From CAXBES01 sp963974915 (GTDB taxonomy: Bacteria > Bacteroidota > Bacteroidia > Flavobacteriales > Flavobacteriaceae), in contig CAXBES010000006.1 in the NCBI GenBank assembly GCA_963974915.1, positions 1 to 64,000 of the forward strand: a stretch of DNA of 64,000 nucleotides, written 5' to 3'. Positions 7,346 through 15,666 of this stretch are shown piece after piece. Under the pieces are notes generated by a model. It ran no database searches. It was given only the letters and a program-made list of their open reading frames with translations, and had not been told where the DNA came from. The position numbers were made by a program, and so were the translations under genes. The first letter of the stretch is position 1, and every line of letters starts with the position of its first letter.

Positions 7346-8299
7346 CTATGCTTTGAAGACTCCCATTTCTGAATACTTATCCATTCGTTTTTCAACGAGA
7401 TCTTTTGGTGATAAGTCTTTTAAAGCTTCATATTCTTTGGAAATTGCATTTGCAACCGTAGAAAAAGTTTTCGCTTTATCACTATGGGCTCCACCCAAAG
7501 GTTCTTTCACGATCACGTCGATAAGCTTTTGTTTTTTCATGTCGGTCGCTGTAAGCTTTAAAGCTTCGGCAGCTTGTTCCTTAAACTCCCAGCTTCTCCA
7601 TAAGATCGAGGAACAGCTTTCCGGCGATATTACCGAATACCAGGTATTCTCGAGCATTAGTACCTTATCCCCTACTCCAATTCCTAAGGCTCCTCCGCTA
7701 GCACCTTCTCCAATGATAACTACAATAATTGGCACCTTAAGACGGGTCATTTCCAAAATATTGCGGGCTATCGCTTCCCCTTGTCCGCGTTCCTCTGCTT
7801 CCAATCCAGGGTACGCCCCCGGTGTATCGATAAAAGTAACTACGGGTATACCAAATTTCTCTGCCGATTTCATAAGACGTAGCGCTTTACGATACCCTTC
7901 AGGATTTGCCATTCCGAAATTTCGGTATTGACGGGTTTTAGTATTAAAACCTTTTTGCTGCCCAACGAACATATAACTTTGGTCTCCAATTTTACCGAGA
8001 CCACCAACCATCGCCTTATCATCTTTAAAATTACGATCTCCATGTAATTCTAAAAAAGAATCCCCACAAATGGCATTTATATAATCCATGGTGTAGGGAC
8101 GATTAGGATGACGTGACAACTGCACACGTTGCCATGGCGTTAGGTTTTTGTATATGTCTTTCTTAGTCTCGTTAAGTTTCTTTTCAATCTGCTTGCAGGT
8201 ATTAGAGACATCAACATCGCTCTCCTCTCCAATCTGACAAGCTTTTTCGAACTGTTCTTGCAGTTCTTTTATAGGTAATTCAAAATCAAGATATTCCAT
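7346..8299 (-). CDS. accA: Acetyl-CoA carboxylase carboxyltransferase subunit alpha
   Basis: Together with AccD it transfers the carboxyl group from biotin to acetyl-CoA, the first step of fatty acid synthesis. The 317-residue protein has the family's length, beginning MEYLDFELPIKELQEQFEKA. It contains the crotonase-fold core: VTFIDTPGAYPGLEAEERGQ, then IGEGASGGALGIGVGD, then SVISPESCSSILWR. accD is not in the window, so the two subunits are encoded apart. The gene is 54 nt downstream of the EamA transporter gene, with a -7 element in that gap, and ends in its own terminator. It is therefore probably transcribed alone. Confidence 0.97.
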   Translation of the reverse strand: MEYLDFELPIKELQEQFEKACQIGEESDVDVSNTCKQIEKKLNETKKDIYKNLTPWQRVQLSRHPNRPYTMDYINAICGDSFLELHGDRNFKDDKAMVGGLGKIGDQSYMFVGQQKGFNTKTRQYRNFGMANPEGYRKALRLMKSAEKFGIPVVTFIDTPGAYPGLEAEERGQGEAIARNILEMTRLKVPIIVVIIGEGASGGALGIGVGDKVLMLENTWYSVISPESCSSILWRSWEFKEQAAEALKLTATDMKKQKLIDVIVKEPLGGAHSDKAKTFSTVANAISKEYEALKDLSPKDLVEKRMDKYSEMGVFKA

Positions 8300-8334
8300 A
8301 ATAACTTCTAGAAGTTTGTTTTTGGCTCAGTGTA

Positions 8335-8342
8335 CAAATATA
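8335..8342 (-). promoter_or_regulatory. -7 promoter element of accA
   Basis: TATATTTG on the minus strand, followed by TACACTG, lies 35 nt before the accA start. No TTG is seen at 18-21 nt upstream, so support rests on the -7 box only. Confidence 0.4.
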
Positions 8343-8353
8343 AAATATTGTTT

Positions 8354-9256
8354 TTAGGTATTGGGTAATCGTCTTTTTTTTCTTTCTCTCGAAGTTTTAA
8401 TTATTCCGTTAGCCACTACTGTTACCAGTATTATAGCTGCCCCATAATAAAACTGCGAACTCATATTTTCTGAATCACCTAAAATAAGAAGCGCGAGGAT
8501 AATTCCGTAAACAGGCTCCATATTAATAGTAAGCATCACGGTATAAGGGCTTATCCACTTCATTACATGTATAGAAGCGATAAATGCATAAGCCGTACAA
8601 ACCGACGCGAGTACCAGAAGAAAGACCCAATCGTTAGCTGAAAGTTGAAAAAATTCGCTACTAAAGCTTCCGCTGAACCATAAATACACTGAAATACAGA
8701 GCATTCCGAAGAAAATTTCATAAAACGAAATCACTGAAGCCTTGTATTTTATTGCCAATTTTCCGTTAAGAACAGAAAATAGAGCACCTAAAAACGATGA
8801 ACATAAAGCTAAAGAAATTCCTAAAATGTATTCAGACTCTACCTCAAAAATAATGTACAAACCTACAATTACCAGTAAACCGAAAAGCACCTCGTACCAA
8901 ATAATTCCTCTTCGATAAATAAGGGGTTCTAACAGCGAAGCGAAAAAAGCACCCGTAGACATTATCGCCAATGTTACTGAAACATTTGAAACCTTAATAG
9001 CACCAAAAAATGCCAACCAATGAAGTGCAATAATAAATCCTGAAAGACAAAAAGCGGCTATTGCTTTGGGTGGATATCGAAGTCTTTCTTTTCTAAAGGC
9101 GAGCCACAGAAAGATAAATCCGGAAGCCAATAACATTCTAAACCAAACCAACGGGATAGCATCAATTGAAATAAGAGCGCCTAAAACCGCAGTGAACCCC
9201 CAAATAAAGACGATAAAATGTAAGTGGAGGTAATTAAAAAGCTTAGCGTTTGGCAT
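8354..9256 (-). CDS. EamA/DMT-family inner-membrane transporter
   Basis: A 300-residue drug/metabolite-type transporter with about ten hydrophobic helices in two EamA repeats. The first repeat starts LHLHFIVFIWGFTAVLGAL, with the Pro and Gly pattern usual for the family. The second covers the half after about residue 150 (LGISLALCSSFLGALFSVLN). It ends in a basic tail. Substrates of such proteins cannot be read from sequence; amino acids and small metabolites are typical. It is the third gene of a tgt / permease / transporter operon and overlaps the permease gene by 14 nt, so it is translated with it. Confidence 0.88.
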   Translation of the reverse strand: MPNAKLFNYLHLHFIVFIWGFTAVLGALISIDAIPLVWFRMLLASGFIFLWLAFRKERLRYPPKAIAAFCLSGFIIALHWLAFFGAIKVSNVSVTLAIMSTGAFFASLLEPLIYRRGIIWYEVLFGLLVIVGLYIIFEVESEYILGISLALCSSFLGALFSVLNGKLAIKYKASVISFYEIFFGMLCISVYLWFSGSFSSEFFQLSANDWVFLLVLASVCTAYAFIASIHVMKWISPYTVMLTINMEPVYGIILALLILGDSENMSSQFYYGAAIILVTVVANGIIKTSRERKKRRLPNT

Positions 9257-10322
9257 TTCTTAATAGATATACTGCCAAAATAGCGAAAATGATGTTAGGA
9301 AACCATGTTGCAATAAATGGAGAAAAATCACTTTGCTCTGCCATCGTTCCGAAGATCTTGTCGAAAAAAATGAAAACCATCCCAATTGCGATACCAATTG
9401 CCAGATTAACACCCATCCCTCCGCGGCGTTTTACAGACGACACTGCGACAGCAATAATAGTTAAAATATAAGCTGAAACCGGTAAGCTCCAACGCTTGTA
9501 CTTTACAACTTCATACCTGTTAATATACGAAGAGCCACGCTCCTTCTCTCTTTTAATAAAACTATTAAGTTCGGCTAGGTTTAGCGTTTCAGCAATGTAA
9601 TCTACCGGGGTAAGATCTTCCAACTCGAAGGAAAATACAGTGTCTAATCTTGTTTCCGACTTTAAAATGTCTTCATTTTCTCCAATAATTCGTTTTGTGT
9701 AATTATAGAGTGTATAGGTGGTATCTTCTTCATTAAACTTAATGCGGTTGGCTTCAATTTTATAAGCCATTCTATTGTCTTCAAAGTGTTCGAGAGTAAA
9801 GTTACTTCCCGATTTTTCGGCAACGTTAAAATAGCTCACATAGATGTAATCGTTATCATTGATCTGCCTGTAAACATTAGATTGCGCCCTATCTTTTTTA
9901 CCTTTTTTCAGATATAAATAAGAGAATTCATTAAATCCCTTACTTGCTTTTGGAGCGAGATACATCCCTAAGAAAAAGGCACCAATACAAACGATAGTAG
10001 CACCTATCATATATGGTCTTAGAAATCTATAATAAGAAACTCCACTACTTAAAAAGGCGATGACTTCGGTATTATTGGCAAGCTTAGACGTGAACCAAAT
10101 TACCGAGAGGAATAAAAACAAAGGAAACAGAAGATTCGCAAAATAGATAGTAAAATCGAGGAAGTACTTAGCGACCTCGATAAAAGGGACTTCATTCTCA
10201 AGGATCTTATCAATTTTTTCGGCAAGGTGAACAGTGATCCCGATTGGAATAAAAAGTAATAACAAAAGGACGAAAGTCCCAATGTAATTTTTTAAGATAT
10301 ATCTATCGAGAATACTCAGCAT
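9243..10322 (-). CDS. LptF/LptG-family permease of the lipopolysaccharide exporter
   Basis: A 359-residue YjgP/YjgQ-family protein. With LptB it forms the inner-membrane ABC exporter that lifts LPS out of the membrane. It begins MLSILDRYILKNYIGTF, the family's N-terminal signature. There are three helices in the first ~120 residues, a periplasmic beta-rich domain at about 130-270, and three helices at the end. It starts 4 nt after the tgt stop and overlaps the EamA gene, so all three are one operon. LptF and LptG cannot be told apart safely from one protein. The partner ATPase gene is at the right edge of the window, unlinked to this one. Confidence 0.88.
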   Translation of the reverse strand: MLSILDRYILKNYIGTFVLLLLLFIPIGITVHLAEKIDKILENEVPFIEVAKYFLDFTIYFANLLFPLFLFLSVIWFTSKLANNTEVIAFLSSGVSYYRFLRPYMIGATIVCIGAFFLGMYLAPKASKGFNEFSYLYLKKGKKDRAQSNVYRQINDNDYIYVSYFNVAEKSGSNFTLEHFEDNRMAYKIEANRIKFNEEDTTYTLYNYTKRIIGENEDILKSETRLDTVFSFELEDLTPVDYIAETLNLAELNSFIKREKERGSSYINRYEVVKYKRWSLPVSAYILTIIAVAVSSVKRRGGMGVNLAIGIAIGMVFIFFDKIFGTMAEQSDFSPFIATWFPNIIFAILAVYLLRNAKR

Positions 10323-10326
10323 AGAC

Positions 10327-11457
10327 CTATAAACGTTTATCCATTTGTTTAACCATCATGTTTTTCCAGGTGGTGAAATCACCGGCTAAGATATGTTTTC
10401 TCGCTTCACGAACCAACCATAAATAAAAGCCCAGATTGTGAATAGTACATATTTGTCGTCCCAGCATTTCATTAACGGTAAATAAATGTCTAACGTATGC
10501 TTTGCTGTATTCGGTATCCACCCAGGTAATGTTCATCTCGTCAATGGGAGAAAAGTCTGCCTCCCATTTCTTGTTTTTAATATTTATTGTGCCATGCGCG
10601 GTAAATAGCATACCATTTCTACCGTTACGGGTTGGCATCACACAATCGAACATATCGATTCCGAGTGCGATATTTTCCAGAATATTTATGGGCGTACCTA
10701 CTCCCATTAAATATCTTGGTTTGTCTTTGGGCAGAATTGCTGTTACCACCTCTGTCATTGCGTACATCTCTTCGGCAGGTTCTCCTACCGAGAGTCCGCC
10801 GATAGCGTTCCCTGCAGCGCCGACCGATGCGATATATTCGGCAGATTGTTTCCGAAGGTCTTTATAGGTACTTCCCTGAACGATTGGAAAAAACGTTTGA
10901 TCGTAATCGTATTTTAAAGGTGTTTTTTCTAAGTGATTGATACATCTATCCAACCATCGATGCGTCATGTGCATAGATCGTTTCGCATAGTTATAATCGC
11001 ATGGGTACGGAGTACACTCATCGAACGCCATAATTATATCGGCACCAATGGTGCGTTGAATTTCCATTACATTTTCGGGGGTAAAGAAATGATAACTTCC
11101 ATCGATATGCGATTTAAATTTTACTCCTTCTTCTTTAATTTTTCTGTTTGCCGACAGCGAATACACCTGATAACCTCCGCTATCTGTGAGTATATTTCTA
11201 TCCCAATTCATAAATTTATGAATTCCCCCAGCTTTTTCCAGAATGGGGGTCTGCGGACGCAGATACAAATGATAGGTATTCCCAAGGATAATGTCGGGGT
11301 TTATTTCATTCTTCAGTTCGCGTTGATGCACCCCTTTAACGGTGGCAACGGTACCAACCGGCATAAAAATAGGGGTTTCAATAGTACCATGGTCGAGGGT
11401 AATTGTACCGGCTCTCGCCTGACCATTTACATCCTGGGCTTCTAATTTAAAAAGCAT
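10327..11457 (-). CDS. tgt: Queuine/preQ1 tRNA-ribosyltransferase lacking the zinc-site cysteines
   Basis: Exchanges guanine 34 of GUN-anticodon tRNAs for preQ1, on the way to queuosine. The 376-residue form starting at 11457 begins MLFKLEAQDVNGQARAG. A longer frame opens at 11520, but the promoter's -7 box (11499-11506) lies inside it, so the shorter start is right. Catalytic features are present: DSGGYQVYSL, NAIGGLSVGEP and FDCVMPTRNGRNG with the nucleophilic Asp. The usual CxCxxC zinc motif is missing: the matching stretch reads SPIDEMNITWVDTEYSKAY with no Cys. As I recall, other Bacteroidota TGTs share this. First gene of an operon with the LPS permease and the EamA transporter. Confidence 0.96.
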   Translation of the reverse strand: MLFKLEAQDVNGQARAGTITLDHGTIETPIFMPVGTVATVKGVHQRELKNEINPDIILGNTYHLYLRPQTPILEKAGGIHKFMNWDRNILTDSGGYQVYSLSANRKIKEEGVKFKSHIDGSYHFFTPENVMEIQRTIGADIIMAFDECTPYPCDYNYAKRSMHMTHRWLDRCINHLEKTPLKYDYDQTFFPIVQGSTYKDLRKQSAEYIASVGAAGNAIGGLSVGEPAEEMYAMTEVVTAILPKDKPRYLMGVGTPINILENIALGIDMFDCVMPTRNGRNGMLFTAHGTINIKNKKWEADFSPIDEMNITWVDTEYSKAYVRHLFTVNEMLGRQICTIHNLGFYLWLVREARKHILAGDFTTWKNMMVKQMDKRL

Positions 11458-11498
11458 GTGTTTTTTTTCTGAAAAGTTATCTTCATCGATAGCAGCTG

Positions 11499-11527
11499 CA
11501 AAGATAGAATGAAAAAACAAACCCCAA
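11499..11527 (-). promoter_or_regulatory. tgt operon promoter
   Basis: On the minus strand TTG (11525-11527), an 18-nt spacer and TATCTTTG (11499-11506) followed by CAGC. Its position rules out the upstream ATG at 11520 as the tgt start. Confidence 0.7.
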
Positions 11528-11657
11528 GCACTAAATAGAGATTTCCAAAAGATGACTCCGGAATTACTTCAGAAGAAAACCTTGTTATAAAGGTTCAGAA
11601 ATTCTGAAGGTATTTAATAACTTCTCAAAATCGTTAATAACTGCGCGGTTTTCCACT

Positions 11658-11687
11658 TTGTCCAACTTTCAGAATACATTACTTTTG
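11658..11687 (+). promoter_or_regulatory. Transketolase promoter
   Basis: TTG (11658-11660), a 19-nt spacer and TACTTTTG (11680-11687) match the Bacteroidota consensus. The box ends 23 nt before the ATG of the first transketolase gene. Confidence 0.75.
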
Positions 11688-11710
11688 AAACCTTAACTAG
11701 ATATATAAAT

Positions 11711-12556
11711 ATGCCAGATTTAAAACAGTTAGAAGATTTAGTAATACAGGTGCGTCGTGACATTTTGCGACAAGTTCACAAGGTTAATTCGGGACACCCG
11801 GGTGGATCGTTAGGATGTACAGAATTTTTCGTTGTCCTATATCAAGAATTGATGGATAGAAAAGATGGTTTTTCTATGGATGGGAAAGGCGAAGATTTGT
11901 TTTTCTTGTCTAACGGACATATTTCTCCGGTTTTTTATAGTGTTCTTGCCAGATCGGGTTATTTCCCTGTTGAAGAGTTAAACACTTTTAGATTGCTCAA
12001 CTCGCGTTTACAGGGCCACCCAACAACACACGAAGGTTTACCGGGAATTCGCGTAGCATCAGGATCTTTAGGACAAGGGATTTCGGTAGCGATTGGTGCG
12101 GCTCAAACAAAAATCCTCAATAATGATGATCATCTAATCTATACCCTTTGTGGTGATGGAGAACTACAAGAAGGCCAGAATTGGGAAGCTATTATGTACG
12201 CAGCAGGTAATAAGATCGACAACCTCATTGTAACGGTAGATCTCAACGGGCAGCAAATTGATGGATGTACAGACAATGTGTTACCTATGGGTAATGTAAA
12301 AGAAAAGTTTGAAGCATTTGGCTGGGACGTTTTTGAAATTGAAGAAGGAAATAATATTGAAGCTGTGATCTCAGGAATGAAAAGTGCAAAAGAGCGAACA
12401 CGAAAAGGAAAACCGGTTTGTGTGCTTCTTCATACAGTAATGGGGAACGGTGTAGATTTTATGATGCACACACATGCTTGGCATGGGAAAGCTCCCAATG
12501 ATGAGCAGTTAGAAAATGCACTGTCTCAAAATGCCGAGACCTTAGGAGATTACTAA
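11711..12556 (+). CDS. Transketolase, N-terminal (thiamine diphosphate-binding) subunit
   Basis: This 281-residue protein is the first half of a transketolase split over two genes. It contains HKVNSGHPGGSLGC, a hallmark of the family, HPTTHEGLPGIRVASGSLGQG, and the ThDP/Mg-binding segment GDGELQEGQNWEA followed by VTVDLNGQQIDG. It would pair with the product of the next gene to form the active site, moving two-carbon units in the non-oxidative pentose phosphate pathway. The two genes are 47 nt apart on one transcript. Split transketolases are known in several phyla, so this is not a frameshift: each half has its own start and stop. Confidence 0.95.
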   Translation: MPDLKQLEDLVIQVRRDILRQVHKVNSGHPGGSLGCTEFFVVLYQELMDRKDGFSMDGKGEDLFFLSNGHISPVFYSVLARSGYFPVEELNTFRLLNSRLQGHPTTHEGLPGIRVASGSLGQGISVAIGAAQTKILNNDDHLIYTLCGDGELQEGQNWEAIMYAAGNKIDNLIVTVDLNGQQIDGCTDNVLPMGNVKEKFEAFGWDVFEIEEGNNIEAVISGMKSAKERTRKGKPVCVLLHTVMGNGVDFMMHTHAWHGKAPNDEQLENALSQNAETLGDY

Positions 12557-12603
12557 AAAATAATTCAACTAATTAAAAGATACCCGCCTGCGCGGACAAG
12601 AGA

Positions 12604-13557
12604 ATGAAAAAATATACAGATACAGGTAAAAAAGATACTCGATCAGGATTTGGGGCAGGACTCACCGAATTAGGAAAAAAGAATGAAGATGTTGTAGCAT
12701 TGTGCGCAGATCTAACAGGATCTTTAAAAATGGATGATTTTAAGGAGAATCATCCTGAAAGATTCTTCCAAACGGGAATTGCTGAAGCCAACATGATGGG
12801 TATTGCAGCAGGGATGACCATTGGAGGAAAGATCCCTTTTACGGGAACCTTTGCCAATTTCTCGACAGGACGAGTTTACGACCAAATAAGACAGAGTATT
12901 GCCTATAGCGGAAAGAATGTAAAAATTTGTGCATCGCACGCCGGATTAACACTTGGAGAAGACGGAGCGACACATCAGATTTTAGAGGATATCGGACTTA
13001 TGAAAATGCTGCCGGGTATGACGGTTATCAATACATGTGATTATAACCAAACAAAAGCAGCAACGATAGCTATTGCAGATCATGAAGGACCTGTTTACTT
13101 ACGTTTTGGCCGTCCAAAAGTTGCAAATTTCACCCCGGAGCATCAAAACTTCGAAATTGGTAAAGCAGTTCAATTACAAGATGGAAATGATGTAACCATA
13201 GTAGCTACGGGTCATTTAGTATGGGAAGCTTTGCTAGCCGCCGAAACACTAAATGAGCAAGGAATTAGTGCCGATGTGATCAATATTCATACGATCAAGC
13301 CTTTAGACAATAAAGCAATTTTAAATAGCGTTAGTAAAACAAGATGCATTGTTACAGCCGAGGAACATAACTTTTTAGGGGGTCTTGGCGAAAGTGTATC
13401 AAGAGTTTTAGCCGAAAACACCCCAACTCCACAAGAATTTGTAGCTACCCATGATACCTTTGGTGAATCCGGAACACCGGAACAGCTAATGGATAAGTAT
13501 GGTTTAAATGCCGATGCGATCGTGAAAGCGGCATTGAAAGTGATTGCACGCAAGTAA
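12604..13557 (+). CDS. Transketolase, C-terminal (pyrimidine-binding) subunit
   Basis: The 317-residue second half of the split transketolase. It carries the pyrimidine-binding domain (about 10-180) with the Glu-bearing GIAEANMMGIAAGM and TGTFANFSTGRVYDQIRQS, then the C-terminal regulatory domain (VTIVATGHLVWEALLAAE, HTIKPLD). Such C-terminal chains resemble DXP synthase, but pairing with the upstream N-terminal gene makes transketolase the clear call. The start MKKYTDTGKKDTRSGFG fits the family. A strong terminator follows the stop by about 30 nt, ending the two-gene operon. Confidence 0.95.
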   Translation: MKKYTDTGKKDTRSGFGAGLTELGKKNEDVVALCADLTGSLKMDDFKENHPERFFQTGIAEANMMGIAAGMTIGGKIPFTGTFANFSTGRVYDQIRQSIAYSGKNVKICASHAGLTLGEDGATHQILEDIGLMKMLPGMTVINTCDYNQTKAATIAIADHEGPVYLRFGRPKVANFTPEHQNFEIGKAVQLQDGNDVTIVATGHLVWEALLAAETLNEQGISADVINIHTIKPLDNKAILNSVSKTRCIVTAEEHNFLGGLGESVSRVLAENTPTPQEFVATHDTFGESGTPEQLMDKYGLNADAIVKAALKVIARK

Positions 13558-13584
13558 ATCTTTTTTTGCGTCCGAATTTAATTG

Positions 13585-13614
13585 AAAAAGCCTCGCAATG
13601 CGAGGCTTTTTTTT
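13585..13614 (+). terminator. Bidirectional terminator between transketolase and the FKBP-like lipoprotein gene
   Basis: AAAAAGCCTCGC pairs with GCGAGGCTTTTT, followed by further T on the plus strand and preceded by a run of five A. It can serve the convergent genes on both sides. Confidence 0.9.
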
Positions 13615-13634
13615 ATCTGTAATTATTATTTAGA

Positions 13635-14669
13635 TTAATTGTCAGGATCCAGATAATCTGGAGTACCATCTCCATCTGTATCGGTAAAAGTAATTGTAGT
13701 GATGGTTGTTATACCGGTTGTATCATCAACTTCGGTATTTGTCACGAATTCGTTTGGAGCATAGGTAGGTGTGGGATCTCCCGGATTTAAAACATACTCG
13801 TTCTCTTCTACTTCATTTTTAGAAAGTCTAAAATCTCCGTCATCGTCTGTATCCAGATAATTGGGTATAGTGTCGCCATCGGTATCATCATCTTCCTCCA
13901 AACCATTCCCGTTAACATCTTCAAAAGTGGAAGGAATGGTGTCCTGATCCTGGTCGCCCACCTCTGTTTCATACAAGTGAAACGAAAAAACCAACTGTGA
14001 ATACACCCCTATAGAAGAAGCTGCCGGCGGACTAACGTAATATCCCAATCCGGACTGCATAAATACAGCTCCAACCCCGAAATTTTCGAAAGCGATGGTT
14101 CCATCAGGGTTTTCCGTAAAACCGGTTGCTCCGTTAAACTCGATCAGGACATCTTGAAGTCCGTTTACTATTTGTGTTAAATCGAATTGAACCGGTACTA
14201 CCGAACTATCAAAAAGTTCGTATTCATCAATTATATTTTCGTTATCCGGTTCGTTATTAAACTGCCATCCTTCATAACTTATGGTTGCAATATCCGGGAA
14301 GTTTGGAGATTCTCCTTCGCCTTGAATAACATTTAAGTAATATAATTTATAGGTTACATCGGTATCTACTCTATCCTGAACCATTTTAAAGTCCACTTGA
14401 TCAATTAGCTTAATTTTATTTGCATTGTCGCCTGCAATGGTGTCAAACTTAATTCTATAATCGAAGTTAGCAGGAGGATTATCGAATTCCTCATAATTGT
14501 AAAAATGTGTCTCTAAAAATGCCTCAACCTCCATTGTAGAAGCTACAACTTCTTCCGATCGTTCTCTAGCTGGGATAAAATCAGGATCAAATCCATCATC
14601 TTTCTTACAAGAGGTTGTAATAAACAGTGATAAAACCGCTATAACAATTAAAAAATAAATTTTCTTCAT
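13635..14669 (-). CDS. FKBP-like lipoprotein with calcium-binding (TSP3-type) repeats
   Basis: A 344-residue lipoprotein: the signal ends LFITTSC, so C21 would be lipidated. About residues 110-235 read as a degenerate FKBP prolyl isomerase: LNVIQGEGESPNFPDIATIS, ELFDSS, NGLQDVLIEF, MQSGLGYY and LVFSFHLYE follow the FKBP order. Several active-site aromatics are changed, so activity is doubtful. From about 237 on come acidic DxDxD repeats (DQDQDTIPSTFEDVNGNG, DDTDGDTIPNYLDTDDDGD, DTDGDGTPDYLDPDN) of the thrombospondin type 3 kind that bind calcium. Likely faces the periplasm or cell surface. It lies convergent to transketolase and divergent from the S4 gene. Domain calls are from motif order alone. 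Confidence 0.85.
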   Translation of the reverse strand: MKKIYFLIVIAVLSLFITTSCKKDDGFDPDFIPARERSEEVVASTMEVEAFLETHFYNYEEFDNPPANFDYRIKFDTIAGDNANKIKLIDQVDFKMVQDRVDTDVTYKLYYLNVIQGEGESPNFPDIATISYEGWQFNNEPDNENIIDEYELFDSSVVPVQFDLTQIVNGLQDVLIEFNGATGFTENPDGTIAFENFGVGAVFMQSGLGYYVSPPAASSIGVYSQLVFSFHLYETEVGDQDQDTIPSTFEDVNGNGLEEDDDTDGDTIPNYLDTDDDGDFRLSKNEVEENEYVLNPGDPTPTYAPNEFVTNTEVDDTTGITTITTITFTDTDGDGTPDYLDPDN

Positions 14670-14706
14670 TACATTTTTTTTGTGGGCGCAAGATACAATT
14701 TTCCAT

Positions 14707-14714
14707 TATTTTTG
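14707..14714 (+). promoter_or_regulatory. -7 promoter element of the S4-domain gene
   Basis: TATTTTTG followed by CTTC, 34 nt before the ATG. The nearest TTG upstream is 24 nt away, longer than usual, so the -33 is uncertain. Confidence 0.5.
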
Positions 14715-14748
14715 CTTCTAAGTTTAACGTAGTTTTTGGGGAATCCTT

Positions 14749-15120
14749 ATGAGAGTTGATAAATATTTATGGTGTTTACGTTATTTCAAAACAAGAAGCA
14801 TTGCCACTCAGGCATGTAAGAAAGGAGCGGTAAGAGTTAATGATGATGTTGTAAAACCATCACGCGATGTTTATCCCGGGGATAAGATCACAGTACGAAA
14901 GAATCAAATTAAGTATTCAATGCTGGTTTTAGATACACCGGAGAGCAGACTTGGAGCAAAGTTAGTGGACATTTATAGAAAAGATATTACCCCTAAAGAA
15001 GAATTTGAAAAAACAGAGTTATTAAAGTACTCTAAAGATTACTATAGAAAGAAGGGTGTTGGAAGGCCTACCAAAAAGGACCGAAGAGATTTGGAGCAAT
15101 ATACAGATTCGGAAGAGTGA
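14749..15120 (+). CDS. S4-domain RNA-binding protein of the Hsp15 (HslR) type
   Basis: A 123-residue protein that opens with a full S4 domain: MRVDKYLWCLRYFKTRSIAT, then ACKKGAVRVNDDVVKPSRDV, then PGDKITVRK. The charged tail (KGVGRPTKKDRRDLEQY) matches the Hsp15 family. In E. coli Hsp15 binds stalled 50S subunits with peptidyl-tRNA and helps recycle them after heat shock. The same role is inferred. It is transcribed away from the FKBP-like lipoprotein gene, and the phosphoribosyltransferase gene follows 42 nt later on the same strand, so the two may share a transcript. Confidence 0.92.
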   Translation: MRVDKYLWCLRYFKTRSIATQACKKGAVRVNDDVVKPSRDVYPGDKITVRKNQIKYSMLVLDTPESRLGAKLVDIYRKDITPKEEFEKTELLKYSKDYYRKKGVGRPTKKDRRDLEQYTDSEE

Positions 15121-15162
15121 TCAACATCTTAACATTTACTATCTTTAACCAAAACAATTTCA

Positions 15163-15666
15163 ATGACACAATCTGAAACCATCATTCTGGATAAGCAACA
15201 AATTGATCATAAATTAAAACGAATTGCTTATCAAATTTACGAAGCCAATGTAAGTGAGAAGGAGGTGATCATTGCAGGCATACAGACCAATGGTTTTATT
15301 TTCGCGCAAAAGTTAAAGTCACTCGTTGAAAATATTTCGCCTATCAAAGTAACATTGTGCGAAGTATATATAAACAAAAAGCAGCCTATTGCTCCAGTCG
15401 AAACTTCATTAAAGCCTGACGATTATAAAAACAAGTCGATAATTTTAGTTGATGACGTTCTTCACTCGGGAACTACATTAATATACGGTGTAAAACATTT
15501 CTTAAATGAGCCATTGAAACAGTTTAAAACCGCTGTTCTTGTGGATCGAAATCATAAAAAGTATCCTATAAAAGCCGATTATAAAGGAATTTCACTATCC
15601 ACGTCCTTAAATGAAAATGTTTCGGTAATCTTTGAGAATAACAAGGATCGTGCGGTTTTAGAATAG
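15163..15666 (+). CDS. Phosphoribosyltransferase-family protein (PyrR-like)
   Basis: A 167-residue type I phosphoribosyltransferase. The PRPP-binding loop is clear in SIILVDDVLHSGTTLIYG, with the two acidic residues and the SGTT turn, and the start (IILDKQQIDHKLKRIAYQIY) resembles PyrR/uracil phosphoribosyltransferase proteins. Whether it acts on a pyrimidine, a purine or only senses nucleotides cannot be told. No pyrimidine genes are adjacent; pyrD is 25 kb away. Its 3' end overlaps the convergent shikimate kinase gene by 9 nt, so neither has room for a private terminator. Confidence 0.9.
   Translation: MTQSETIILDKQQIDHKLKRIAYQIYEANVSEKEVIIAGIQTNGFIFAQKLKSLVENISPIKVTLCEVYINKKQPIAPVETSLKPDDYKNKSIILVDDVLHSGTTLIYGVKHFLNEPLKQFKTAVLVDRNHKKYPIKADYKGISLSTSLNENVSVIFENNKDRAVLE

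Noticed and set aside
7353..7931. Plus-strand frame of 192 codons antisense to accA
   Set aside because: Fully inside a highly conserved gene on the other strand; a codon-bias shadow, as are the long frames inside acnA (23542-24000) and the M14 gene (50018-50452).
10933..11445. Plus-strand frame of 170 codons antisense to tgt
   Set aside because: Composition and pattern are those of a shadow of the tgt coding sequence; it has no promoter, start context or recognisable domain.
11711..13557. Transketolase read as a frameshifted single gene
   Set aside because: Each half has its own start, stop and complete domains, with a 47-nt spacer; split transketolases are established.
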